The notes under the pieces were generated by a model that was not told the origin of the DNA, did no database searches, and saw nothing but the letters and a program-made list of their open reading frames with translations. The position numbers and the translations under genes are program-made. 64,000 nt of DNA from JAYPUA01 sp038133845 (GTDB lineage: Bacteria; SAR324; NAC60-12), in NCBI GenBank assembly GCA_038133845.1, contig JAYPUA010000013.1, positions 10,029 to 74,028 of the forward strand, in the 5' to 3' direction. Shown in pieces: positions 51,667 through 59,838 of the stretch (position 1 is its first letter; each line of letters opens with the position of its first letter).

Positions 51667-52356
51667 CTACTCGGTGAAGAATTCGCGGTGTTCGCGTTTC
51701 AGGGCTTCCATTTTGTGGATCACGTCACTCAGGTGATCCCGCATCGCCTGCACCGCCTGCACCGGGTGAGCCGAGAGGACGGCGTTGGCGATGGCCTGAT
51801 GCTGACTGACGATCGTGTCCAGATACCCGGGGATCGGATACGAGAGCCGACGCATCCGGTCCAACTGCAGCTTGGCCAGGCTGATAATCCGCCAGACCCG
51901 TTCCGAGTAGTTGGCCTCGGAGAGCGCCCGGTGAAAGTCCTGATCCAGCGGGTACAGGCCGTCCTCGTCCTGACGCTCTGCACAGCGCTGCTGCAGTTGC
52001 AGGTTGGTCTCCAGACGGTCGGACAGAGCCTCGGAAGGGCTCTCGGCCGCAGTCCGGACCATCGCGGTTTCAATCAACTCCCGCAGGAAGAAGCCCTCTC
52101 GGACCTCCTGCATCGAGATCTTGCTCACAAAGGTTCCCCGCTGCGGCAAAACCTCCAGCAGCCCATCCTGGGCCAGAAGGATCATCGCCTCCCGAAGCGG
52201 TGTTCGAGACGTCCCAAAGCGTTCGCACAGATCCTTTTCTCTCACACGCTGTCCCGGATGCCACTCCAGTGACACGATGGCCTCTCGGAGCCCATGGTAG
52301 ATCTGATCTACCGTGTTCATCCGTGGGTCCAGCTTGAATTTTGAGGGGTTACTCAT
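51667..52356 (-). CDS. GntR-family transcriptional regulator, FCD subgroup
   Basis: 229 residues. The N-terminal winged helix has the GntR pattern RVREKDLCERFGTSRTPLREAMILLAQDGLLEVLPQRGTFV, split here only to name its ends (residues about 37-78). The C-terminal FCD helical domain has the metal/ligand residues D-x3-H (DQDFHRAL) and later His residues (SQHQAI, MRDHLSDV). It lies just upstream of the allantoicase operon on the same strand and is the likely regulator of purine catabolism; its ligand is unknown. Confidence 0.92.
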   Translation of the reverse strand: MSNPSKFKLDPRMNTVDQIYHGLREAIVSLEWHPGQRVREKDLCERFGTSRTPLREAMILLAQDGLLEVLPQRGTFVSKISMQEVREGFFLRELIETAMVRTAAESPSEALSDRLETNLQLQQRCAERQDEDGLYPLDQDFHRALSEANYSERVWRIISLAKLQLDRMRRLSYPIPGYLDTIVSQHQAIANAVLSAHPVQAVQAMRDHLSDVIHKMEALKREHREFFTE

Positions 52357-52923
52357 CCAACTTTGCTCAAAGCACCTCGATGACTCTGCACTCTTCCCAA
52401 TCTGTTCCGAAAAATATTATGAAATTCAATGGTCTGCCTTCAGACTCAGACAAGACAAGCTGTTGTTTGCAGTAGGGTTCCTCCCTGCCTGCCGCGCTGC
52501 GCTCGGCGCAGGCAGGTCAGAGAGAGACCCTTAATAATTACTAATATACTAGAAAAGATGCAAGGGTGAAAAACCTGTTCTACGCCAGAGTGAGGGGGCT
52601 CGGCCAGGCATCCTTCGACGGCACCCAAGAAGCGTTTGTTGGATCGCAGCGCCTCGCAGGCGGGGCCCTCTCTTGCGGTTGCGCGTAGCCAAAGCCAGGG
52701 CACGTTCTCTTGCACAAGCAAGTAGGAATAATTTGAAAAATCGCCTCAATTTGCGAAACTTTTTTGTCAAACTGGGAACACTGTCCGTCCTGTGTGGGTA
52801 GAAGTGACCGCTCGGGACCTGTAGAGGAACGTCTCCGCTGGTGGAAGACGTTCCGAGAGCACCGAGTTTCCCGGCGTGATTCAAGCGCCATTGCATCAAC
52901 CGTATTCCTTCAAAGAGGTAGTG
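52357..52923. other. 567-base intergenic region without a supportable gene
   Basis: This separates the leftward GntR gene from the rightward lipoprotein operon, so it should hold two divergent promoters. It contains a GC hairpin (52484-52516), an AT-rich patch (about 52531-52555, TTAATAATTACTAATATAC) and a second AT-rich patch near 52720-52770. Open frames on the minus strand are Arg/Pro-rich and lack start context. Confidence 0.6.
52484..52516. repeat. GC-rich hairpin with a 9-bp perfect stem
   Basis: CCTGCCTGC ... GCAGGCAGG encloses a 15-base GC-rich loop able to pair further. It is followed by an AT-rich tract. It shares the CCTGCC/GGCAGG arms with the hairpin at 18212-18229, which suggests a dispersed element. 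A terminator for leftward or rightward reads is the alternative. Confidence 0.5.
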
Positions 52924-53568
52924 ATGAGCATCAACCGACTCTTTCTCGCCGCAGCATCGGTGTTTCTCCTGGCCCTGGGGGCGTGCTCCAGCAGTCAGCC
53001 AGAGGCTCCTCAAGAGAACGCTCCGGCCACACAGCAGGATCCGGACTTCTCCAACCGCCCGGACTGGACCATGAATGAGCCTGGAGTGGAGGACGGACAG
53101 ATGTCGTTTGTCGGGCTCTCGGCGATCCACGCCAATGAGAAGAACGCTCGGGACGACGCCCGCCGCAGCGCGGTCGATGCCGCAGTGCAGTACCTGGGGA
53201 CAATCGCCAAGAACAAGTTTGAGCAGGCCTCCGTCAGCTACGGACTGGCCACCGAAGTGGTGGACCCGACTACCAGCGCCCGGACCTTCCAGAAGCAGGT
53301 CTCGGCCAACGTGGCACGTCGGCTGAAGACCCAGAAGTGGTACATGGAGCGTGAGAGCGACGCCTCCGGCAAGCGCGGCTACAAGTACTTTGTGCTGGCC
53401 ACGGTACCGATGGAAGAGCTGGACGAGTCCTTTAAGCAGACTGCACGTCAGAACATCGCCGATGCGCAGAAGCGGGCGAAGGAGGCGGCGACGGCCCAGG
53501 CCAAGAAGCAGGCTGAGGATGCCGCATCGTTCTGGGCCGACATGGAGAAGCAGGGCCTGACCGAATGA
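52924..53568 (+). CDS. LPP20-like lipoprotein
   Basis: 214 residues from the ATG at 52924, with GAGG five bases upstream; the longer frame masks the signal. The lipobox LALGAC is followed by SSSQPEAP, so it should be an outer-membrane lipoprotein. The domain at about 45-170 has the LPP20/FlgP-like pattern: FVGLSAIHANEKNARDDARR, then VSYGLATEVVDP, then SANVARRLKTQKWYMER. The Ala/Lys-rich C-terminal helix (IADAQKRAKEAATAQAKKQA) may be a coiled coil. It overlaps the next gene by four bases. The same domain recurs in that gene. Confidence 0.8.
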   Translation: MSINRLFLAAASVFLLALGACSSSQPEAPQENAPATQQDPDFSNRPDWTMNEPGVEDGQMSFVGLSAIHANEKNARDDARRSAVDAAVQYLGTIAKNKFEQASVSYGLATEVVDPTTSARTFQKQVSANVARRLKTQKWYMERESDASGKRGYKYFVLATVPMEELDESFKQTARQNIADAQKRAKEAATAQAKKQAEDAASFWADMEKQGLTE

Positions 53569-55022
53569 GAGCAAGCGCTCTCGGAACATGGGGAGTGAGT
53601 CTGCTGCTGCTGGGGGCGTGTGCCTCTCAGCCTCCTCCTCCTCCCCCGCCGCCGCCAGAGGAACCCATCCGAGAGGAACTGGTCCGCCGCCTGCCTGAAG
53701 CTGAGCCAGAGTGGGCGATCCGGGGGACTCGCGAGGAGGATGAAGACTTCCTCTACTTTGTGGGCTACTCGAGCAAGCAGGCAGAGGAGCGCAACGCGGT
53801 GGATGAAGCGCGCCGCGACGCCGGGAACCGATTTGTCGAGTACTGCGGCATTGAGGCCCGGGTGTTCAGTCAGTTCCTCTCAGTGACCTACGGGCTCTCT
53901 TCGGAGGTTCAAGACGCCACGCAGTCCGGAGTCAGCGGATCCAAGCAGCAGTCAGAGGCCTACTTCAGCCGCCTCAAGCTGGTGGAGCGCTCGCTGGAGG
54001 TCTACCGTGAAGTTCAGGGAGACCGCGAGTTGAAGCGCTTCTGGCGGGTCAAGGCCTTGGTCCGGGTGCCCCGCGGCGAATACGACGCCGTGCAGAGCTG
54101 GAAGGCGCAGCGTGAGCAGAACGCCGAGGCGGTACTGACGAAGATGCGAGACTCTGCGCTGAACTCGGCGAAGCAGGGGAACCTGCTGGCCGCGCTGCAG
54201 CAACTGGAACAGCTCCGTCAGGAAGCCCCGAATCAGCAGACCTCGAAGCGTGCGGCGTATGTCTCCGAGTCCAAGGCCTTGGAGAGTCAGTGGCTGGGAG
54301 CGATCAGCCTCAAGGTGCTCTCTGGAGATGGACAGGTGCTCGAGCCCGGAGATGCTCCTGTACCGCTGCGAGTTCAGGTTCAGGGGAGCGTGCAGGGGCA
54401 GCCCACACCGCTGAAAAATTTTCCGGTCACCTTCCTCTCCGGAAGCAGCAGTGTCCCGCAGACAACGAACGCGGAGGGGATCGCCGAACAGCAACTTCCT
54501 GCAGCACGCGGAGAAGGTTCCCTGGTGATCTCCGTGGCTCCGGATCCGGATCGCCTGCAGGGAAAGGTGCCTGAAGCGGAGCTCTTGAGCCTGGTCGGAC
54601 GTCAGGTCGCCTTCCGCATCAAGGTCGAGGTGCCTTTTCTCAAGCGGATGGGAACCCCGGACTTCCCACTGTCGCTGAGGGCCTCCGAGACCCGGCTGCA
54701 GGTCGGACAGGAGTTCCAGGCCTTCGGTTCCTGCGGACAGCGCTGCCACCTGCGGCTGTACGTCTGGGATGGCGCCCAGGGAGTGCTTTTGATCAACACG
54801 AGCCGCCGGTTGCTTCGCGACCGCGAGCGCGCTCTGCCGAGTCTGACGCCCGATGCCCCGGGACGCTACACGCTAATCGCGCTGGCTTCAACGGAGAGCT
54901 TCCCGGATGCCGTGCAGGAGGGCACGGCATATGACTCCACCGAGTTTGCGGTGGTCCTCAAAAACTTTCGAAACATGACCCGGCCCAAGGCGGAAGCCCA
55001 GGTGGACGTTGTGGTGGAGTGA
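53565..55022 (+). CDS. Lipoprotein with LPP20-like and DUF4384-like domains
   Basis: 485 residues with a lipobox (LLLLGAC), then a run of ten prolines. An LPP20-like domain (residues about 50-185) parallels the upstream protein: FVGYSSKQAEERNAVDEARR, TYGLSSEVQDAT, AYFSRLKLVERSLEVYRE. A helical/TPR-like spacer (about 190-240) and an Ig-like beta domain (about 250-340) follow. The C-terminal domain resembles DUF4384: LQVGQEFQAFGSCGQRCHLRLYVWD ... LLRDRERALPSLTPDAPGRYTLIALAS. Start and upstream stop overlap (ATGA). Exact domain families need profile searches. Confidence 0.78.
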   Translation: MRASALGTWGVSLLLLGACASQPPPPPPPPPEEPIREELVRRLPEAEPEWAIRGTREEDEDFLYFVGYSSKQAEERNAVDEARRDAGNRFVEYCGIEARVFSQFLSVTYGLSSEVQDATQSGVSGSKQQSEAYFSRLKLVERSLEVYREVQGDRELKRFWRVKALVRVPRGEYDAVQSWKAQREQNAEAVLTKMRDSALNSAKQGNLLAALQQLEQLRQEAPNQQTSKRAAYVSESKALESQWLGAISLKVLSGDGQVLEPGDAPVPLRVQVQGSVQGQPTPLKNFPVTFLSGSSSVPQTTNAEGIAEQQLPAARGEGSLVISVAPDPDRLQGKVPEAELLSLVGRQVAFRIKVEVPFLKRMGTPDFPLSLRASETRLQVGQEFQAFGSCGQRCHLRLYVWDGAQGVLLINTSRRLLRDRERALPSLTPDAPGRYTLIALASTESFPDAVQEGTAYDSTEFAVVLKNFRNMTRPKAEAQVDVVVE

Positions 55023-55062
55023 TCGCCTGGTCCGGATTCGAGCCTTACCCACAGGAGATGCC

Positions 55063-56094
55063 ATGCAGTGGCTCAAACTTCCCCTGGTGGTTCTGGGACT
55101 GATGCTCCCGGGATTTCTCCAGGCACAGCTGACTCCCGCCGACGTGTATCGGTCCACCAGCGATTCGGTGGTGCTGATCTTGGCCAGTCAGGGAGGATCG
55201 CAGTCGAAGGGGACCGGCTCGGTGATTGCTCCCGGGCAGGTCCTGACAAATGCGCACGTGGTCCTGAATGAAGACGGAACTCCGCCGCAGAAGGTGCTCG
55301 TGTTCCTGCGTCGTGACAACCTCAACGATGACGCGAAGAAGGTCTACGAGAAGGGCCGCCGCGCCCGGATCCTCAAGGCCAGTCGCAGCTTGGACCTGGC
55401 GCTGTTGCAGGTGGAGGGGCTGGACCGCGTGACCCCCATTCCGTTTGGAGACTCGACCAGGATGCAGATTGGCGACCCGGTGCTGGCCATTGGACACCCG
55501 GAAAACGGGGGGCTCTGGTCACTCACCTCGGGACGCATCGGCTCGGTGATCCGTAACCACGGAGGTGTCACGGGACGTCACGTGCTGCAGACCGAGACCA
55601 GCCTCAACCGTGGGAACTCTGGAGGTCCGCTGCTCAACTACAACGGGCAGATCATTGGCGTCAATACCAGCATCGCCCGCAAGTCGTCGGATGGGCTGGC
55701 CATCACCGGCGTCAACTTCTCAGTGCAGTCGAACGTCGCTGCTGCCTGGTTGAAGCAGAGCGGGTTTGACGTCGCCACCTCGGCTCCTCCGGCATCCTCC
55801 GGAAGTGCCCTCGCCGGGATTCGCCGCACCGATGCACCCACTGAGGTCCCCGGACCCAAGCCGATTGCACCCCGACCACCCGCTCCGAAGCCAGACGCTC
55901 CTCCGGCACCAAAGCTGGAGGCCCAGCCCCTGCCTCGTCCGGAGGATGGACTGCTCACGCCGCCCCAGCCCTTCCGGGATCAGGATCTGTTTCAGGCTCT
56001 GATGGACGAGGAAGAGGACGACTTCGACCGCCTCATGCAACAGCAGGAAGACCTCTTCGACAAGGAGATGGACTCGGCCTTCGATTCATTCTGA
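55063..56094 (+). CDS. Secreted trypsin-like serine protease
   Basis: 343 residues from the ATG at 55063 (AGGAG five bases upstream) with a signal peptide ending FLQAQ. The S1 protease domain has an intact triad: His65 in LTNAHVVL, Asp111 in SLDLALLQ, Ser186 in NRGNSGGPL. There is no PDZ domain, unlike DegP. Instead a Pro-rich region (about 245-310: PRPPAPKPDAPPAPK) leads to an acidic tail (DEEEDDFDRLMQQQEDLFD). It lies 40 bases after the DUF4384 lipoprotein gene and 8 bases before the FlgO-like gene. It probably processes an envelope protein. Confidence 0.88.
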   Translation: MQWLKLPLVVLGLMLPGFLQAQLTPADVYRSTSDSVVLILASQGGSQSKGTGSVIAPGQVLTNAHVVLNEDGTPPQKVLVFLRRDNLNDDAKKVYEKGRRARILKASRSLDLALLQVEGLDRVTPIPFGDSTRMQIGDPVLAIGHPENGGLWSLTSGRIGSVIRNHGGVTGRHVLQTETSLNRGNSGGPLLNYNGQIIGVNTSIARKSSDGLAITGVNFSVQSNVAAAWLKQSGFDVATSAPPASSGSALAGIRRTDAPTEVPGPKPIAPRPPAPKPDAPPAPKLEAQPLPRPEDGLLTPPQPFRDQDLFQALMDEEEDDFDRLMQQQEDLFDKEMDSAFDSF

Positions 56095-56102
56095 GGAGAG
56101 AG

Positions 56103-57131
56103 ATGAGACGATCCTGGAAACTCCTGGGGCTGCTGCTGCTGCTTCCGCTGCTTGCGCAGGCACAGACGCTGGAGGAGGCTGCCCGCAACGCAGCCGGGCT
56201 GCTGACCGAGAATCTGGAGGTTGATCCACCTCTGGAGGTGGAGATGACCTCGCTGACGCTGGAAGGCACGCAGGCCTCGACCCCATTTTCCGAAGCCTTC
56301 CTGGAAGCCTTGCAGCAGGAGCTGCGGCAGAACCGCGAGGATTTCCAGAAGGTGGAGCGCCGTGACATCCAGCCGGAGGCGCTGACCCGGGGGATCTCGG
56401 TGGCAAAACCGAACTACTCCAGCACAAACCCCACGGTGCAGGATGTGGTGTTGGAGGGCAGCTACCGAGAAGCGGGAGAGCGGCTTTTTGTCACCATTCG
56501 CTTGTTGACGGAGGCTGGCCCCACCGTCTCTCGGGCAGAGGTCCCGATCGCGCTGGATCAACTGAGCCTCGAGCATCGTCCTCCTCAGGAGGAGGCGTTG
56601 CGTGAAGAGAGCGAGGACCTGGCCGAGCTGCTGGAGCTGCCTCAGGAGGTGCCGCTGACCGTACAGTTGGCCAAGGGCGATGGCGCGACCTACTTCTCCG
56701 GAGACCCCTTCGAGGTGCTGCTTTTTCCGGAGACCGAGGTCTACGTGCGCTTGATCTACCGAGACGTCAACGGAACGACCACACCGATCTATTCTTCGGA
56801 CTTCGCGCTGGCCCCCGGGAGGCCGCATCAACTCCCACCACGCATCAACGGACGCCCGCAGTGGCAGATCAGCTGCGATGCCGGGTGTGGCCCAGAGACG
56901 CTGGTCGTTGTGGCCTCGAGTACCCCGATTCCGGAGGAGGTGACCACCCGCAGCTTCAGCGCCGGAAGTTGGCGGCTCGCCGAGTCCCTGCAGCAGCTCT
57001 ACCGTGAGGTGAAGACTCCGGGACCGCTGCAAAGTGCTGCTCAACGTGGAAGCTCCAACACGGAGCGCCGCGGAGTTCAGGAGTCCCAGTACTCTATGCT
57101 GGTGCTGCACTTGACCACCATGGAGCGCTGA
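56103..57131 (+). CDS. Exported FlgO-like plus DUF4384-like protein
   Basis: 342 residues with a signal peptide (MRRSWKLLGLLLLLPLLAQA). The first half (about 40-170) resembles FlgO/CsgG-type domains: STPFSEAFLEALQQELRQN, then VVLEGSYREAGERLFVTIRLL, then SRAEVPIALDQ. The second half (about 195-300) resembles DUF4384: YFSGDPFEVLLFPETEVYVRL, and GPETLVVVASSTPIPEE. The pairing of the two domains and the position in a lipoprotein-protease operon suggest an outer-membrane complex. There are no flagellar genes in the window. Confidence 0.75.
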   Translation: MRRSWKLLGLLLLLPLLAQAQTLEEAARNAAGLLTENLEVDPPLEVEMTSLTLEGTQASTPFSEAFLEALQQELRQNREDFQKVERRDIQPEALTRGISVAKPNYSSTNPTVQDVVLEGSYREAGERLFVTIRLLTEAGPTVSRAEVPIALDQLSLEHRPPQEEALREESEDLAELLELPQEVPLTVQLAKGDGATYFSGDPFEVLLFPETEVYVRLIYRDVNGTTTPIYSSDFALAPGRPHQLPPRINGRPQWQISCDAGCGPETLVVVASSTPIPEEVTTRSFSAGSWRLAESLQQLYREVKTPGPLQSAAQRGSSNTERRGVQESQYSMLVLHLTTMER

Positions 57132-57161
57132 AACCGCCCCCTCTCTTCAACAGGATGAATG

Positions 57162-57566
57162 ATGAAAAAGAATCTGATCTCTCTGGCAGTCTTGCTGCTG
57201 CTGAGCACCGCCTCTGTCCGCGCTCAGTCGCTGGAGGTGGTCTTCAAGGATGGCCTCTGGGGCGCAGGGATTGGCGCAACGATCATGCTGGCCAGTTGGT
57301 CGCTGAGTGAGGACCAGAAGAGCGACGACCTGCAAAAGGGTCTCGTCCGGGGGGCATCCATCGGGCTGCTGGCCGGGGTGGCCTATGGGCTGTATGAGGT
57401 GAACTCTGGAAACAGCCTCTTCGGGCAAAATGCACCTGAACCCCCTCCGAGCCTGCTCGCCTACGACGCTCGCGCTCACCGACTGGAGCTCCGCCCCGTG
57501 CTCCCTCAACTCACGCAGAGCGAACCTTCTGGCTGGAGCTGGTCGGTGTTTCAGGCCCGGTTTTAA
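57162..57566 (+). CDS. Small exported glycine-rich membrane protein
   Basis: 134 residues from the second of two tandem ATGs (57162), six bases after AGGA. A signal peptide (MKKNLISLAVLLLLSTASVRA) precedes a glycine-rich hydrophobic hairpin (GLWGAGIGATIMLASWSL, GASIGLLAGVAYGLYEV). The C-terminus ends in SVFQARF, an aromatic end that could be an outer-membrane signal. It is the fifth and last gene of the LPP20/DUF4384/protease operon (30-base gap). The family is not recognised. Confidence 0.65.
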   Translation: MKKNLISLAVLLLLSTASVRAQSLEVVFKDGLWGAGIGATIMLASWSLSEDQKSDDLQKGLVRGASIGLLAGVAYGLYEVNSGNSLFGQNAPEPPPSLLAYDARAHRLELRPVLPQLTQSEPSGWSWSVFQARF

Positions 57567-57609
57567 CTCAAAAGACCCCCCACCTCATGCCTCCCGGAGT
57601 GGCGAGCGC

Positions 57610-58326
57610 TCAGTCGGTGTCGGGCAGCTCTCGCTTGTGGGGAGGCGGAGCGGCGTATCCCCCGGCACGGGTCGTTCGGTAGCCAAGCCGGACCATCCCT
57701 TCACACAAGGCCACAGCGCTGGCAACGCCGTCGAGCACCGGAATGCCAAAGCGTCTCGTGAGAGAGGTCACCAGGTCTGTCATGCCCGCACAGCCGAGGA
57801 CGATGGCCTCTGCCCGGTCTTCTTCCACAGCCCTTCGGATCTCGGTCTCAATGCGTCGGCAGGCGTCGGAGTCTGCCTGCTCCAACTCCAGAACGGCGAC
57901 TTCAGAAGAGCGCACTCGAACGCAGCGGCGATCGAATCCGTAGCGGTGGAGGTTGTGCTCCAGCGCAGGGACGGAGCGCCCCAGCGTGGTGATGACCGAG
58001 AACTTGTTGCTCAGAAGCGAGGCCATGTGATAGGCCGCCTCTCCAATGCCGACCACGGGCCGATCGGTCATGCAGCGGACGGCATCCAGGCCCGTGTCGT
58101 CAAAACAGGCGATGATGATGGCATCGTACTCCGGAGCCTCCCGAATGGTCGCCAGCAAACCGGCCAGGCTCATGGCCTCGTCGTAGTAGCCCTCAATCGA
58201 TTCCGGACCATACAGTGAGGTCTGGGCAATGATTTCGGTTCCAGGCGAGGCGAGGCGCTGGGCGGTCAGACCGATCTTCTCGGTCATGCCATGGGTGGTG
58301 TTGGGATTGACCACAAGAATTCGCAT
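57610..58326 (-). CDS. Hydantoin/allantoin racemase family protein
   Basis: 238 residues of the Asp/Glu/hydantoin racemase superfamily. The phosphate-like loop VVNPNTTHGMTEKI is at the N-terminus. The two catalytic cysteines are present in IIACFDDTG (Cys74) and VLGCAGM (Cys179). Members interconvert enantiomers of 5-substituted hydantoins or of allantoin (HpxA type). Because allantoicase and UraD are encoded 7 kb away, allantoin is a reasonable substrate guess; hydantoins remain possible. It is the last gene of the ABC-transporter operon, starting three bases after livF. Confidence 0.88.
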   Translation of the reverse strand: MRILVVNPNTTHGMTEKIGLTAQRLASPGTEIIAQTSLYGPESIEGYYDEAMSLAGLLATIREAPEYDAIIIACFDDTGLDAVRCMTDRPVVGIGEAAYHMASLLSNKFSVITTLGRSVPALEHNLHRYGFDRRCVRVRSSEVAVLELEQADSDACRRIETEIRRAVEEDRAEAIVLGCAGMTDLVTSLTRRFGIPVLDGVASAVALCEGMVRLGYRTTRAGGYAAPPPHKRELPDTD

Positions 58327-58329
58327 GGA

Positions 58330-59052
58330 TTACAGCTCCGCTCCAAGGTAGGCCGCCTTGATGCGGTCATCTCCCATCAGGGCCTTGGACTCCCCTTCCA
58401 GCACCACCGCTCCGGTAGAGAGGGCATACGTCCGGTTGGAGATGGAGAGGGCCATGCGGCTGTTTTGCTCCACGAGCAGGACGCTCACCTGCTCATCGCG
58501 CGAGATGGCCACAATGGCCCGGGCAATGTCCTGAACCAGCTTGGGCGCAATGCCGAGGCTTGGCTCATCGAGCAAGAGCAGTCGGGGTTTGGCCATGAGC
58601 GCCCGACCGATCACCATCATCTGCTGCTCTCCACCGGAGAGGGTCCCGGCTTGCTGCTGAAAGCGTTCCCGGAGGCGAGGGAAGCGGGTGAGCACACTCT
58701 CGAGGGTGTCGGCGATTGCCGCCTTGTCCGTGCGGGTGAAAGCCCCCATGAGGAGGTTGTCCTTGATGGACATGTACGGGAACACGCGGCGTCCTTCCGG
58801 AACCATGACAATGCCCTTCTTGACGATCAGGTCGCTCGGTTGACCGTCCAGCCGCTCTCCGAGGTAGTGAATGGACCCGGAGCTGATGGGGGCCAGCCCG
58901 GTGATGGCTCGGAGGATGGACGACTTCCCGGCACCGTTGGCCCCAATCAGAGCAACAGTCTCTCCCTGGTTGACCTCCAGAGACACGCCCTTGAGCGCAT
59001 AGACGTGGTCGTAATATAACTCAACGTTTTCAAAATTCAGCATCTGGGGCAT
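58330..59052 (-). CDS. livF: ABC transporter ATP-binding protein, LivF type
   Basis: 240 residues of the branched-chain amino acid/urea class. Walker A is GANGAGKSS (37-45), the signature LSGGEQQMM, Walker B LLLLDEPSLGIAP, and the switch His lies after LLVEQN. The absence of an extra C-terminal block marks it as the LivF-like partner of the LivG-like protein encoded just upstream. Substrate type is set by the binding protein, not by this subunit. Confidence 0.93.
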   Translation of the reverse strand: MPQMLNFENVELYYDHVYALKGVSLEVNQGETVALIGANGAGKSSILRAITGLAPISSGSIHYLGERLDGQPSDLIVKKGIVMVPEGRRVFPYMSIKDNLLMGAFTRTDKAAIADTLESVLTRFPRLRERFQQQAGTLSGGEQQMMVIGRALMAKPRLLLLDEPSLGIAPKLVQDIARAIVAISRDEQVSVLLVEQNSRMALSISNRTYALSTGAVVLEGESKALMGDDRIKAAYLGAEL

Positions 59053-59055
59053 GGC

Positions 59056-59838
59056 TCACATCCCAATCGCAGCATCTTCAGAGCCCAGGTAGGCTTCAAT
59101 GACTTTCGGGTTATTTTGGATTTCTGTGGGAGAGCCTTCAGCGATCTTCTCCCCAAAGTTGATGACCACGATGCGATCGGAGATCTTCATCACCGCAGGC
59201 ATGTCGTGCTCGACAAGCAGCACGGTGACGTTGCGCTCATCCCTCAGGCGGCGGACGAGGGAGACCATCCGCATCGTCTCCTCGTGGTTCATGCCGGCAA
59301 AGGGTTCATCCAGCAGAATCACCGCGGGATCCGTCGCCAGGCCAATGGCCATTCCCAGAGCCCGGAGGTGCCCTTGGGGGAGGTTGGAGGCCAGCTCGTT
59401 CCGGATCTCGGAGAGGCCGAGGAAGTCGATGATGCTGTCCGCAGAGGCGCCGAACTCCGTTTCGTCCGCTCGAGCCTGCCGGGTTCCCAGCAGGAATCCC
59501 AACAAGGAAGCCCGCGCCCGGAGGTGGTGTGCGACGACAATGTTTTCTCGGACGGTCATGGAACGAAAGATCGTGGTCTCCTGAAAGGTGCGAACCACGC
59601 CCTTGCGGGCGACAATGTGCGGGGCGAGGTTGTTGATCCGCTCTCCCTTGAAGAGGACGGAGCCGCTGGTGGTCCTCAGGAAGGAGGCGATCAGCTTGAA
59701 AAGCGTGGACTTGCCTGCACCGTTTGGCCCAATCACCGAGAGGATCTCTCCGGCATTGACGTCAAAGCTGACATCGTTGACCGCGATCAGCCCCCCGAAG
59801 CGCTTCGTCACTCCCTGGACCTGAAGGATTGTGCTCAT
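59056..59838 (-). CDS. livG: ABC transporter ATP-binding protein, LivG type
   Basis: 260 residues. Walker A is GPNGAGKST and Walker B VILLDEPFAGMN. The LivG-typical block RTFQETTIFRSMTVRENIVVAHH is present. The signature motif is NLPQGHLRALGMA in place of LSGGQ: the family consensus is YGQQRRLE-like, so the change to PQGHLRAL is slightly divergent. The start overlaps the livM stop (ATGA). Confidence 0.93.
   Translation of the reverse strand: MSTILQVQGVTKRFGGLIAVNDVSFDVNAGEILSVIGPNGAGKSTLFKLIASFLRTTSGSVLFKGERINNLAPHIVARKGVVRTFQETTIFRSMTVRENIVVAHHLRARASLLGFLLGTRQARADETEFGASADSIIDFLGLSEIRNELASNLPQGHLRALGMAIGLATDPAVILLDEPFAGMNHEETMRMVSLVRRLRDERNVTVLLVEHDMPAVMKISDRIVVINFGEKIAEGSPTEIQNNPKVIEAYLGSEDAAIGM

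Noticed and set aside
52549..53589. 346-codon minus-strand frame across the spacer and the LPP20-like lipoprotein gene
   Set aside because: Mostly antisense to a lipoprotein gene with lipobox and ribosome site; no motif or start context of its own.
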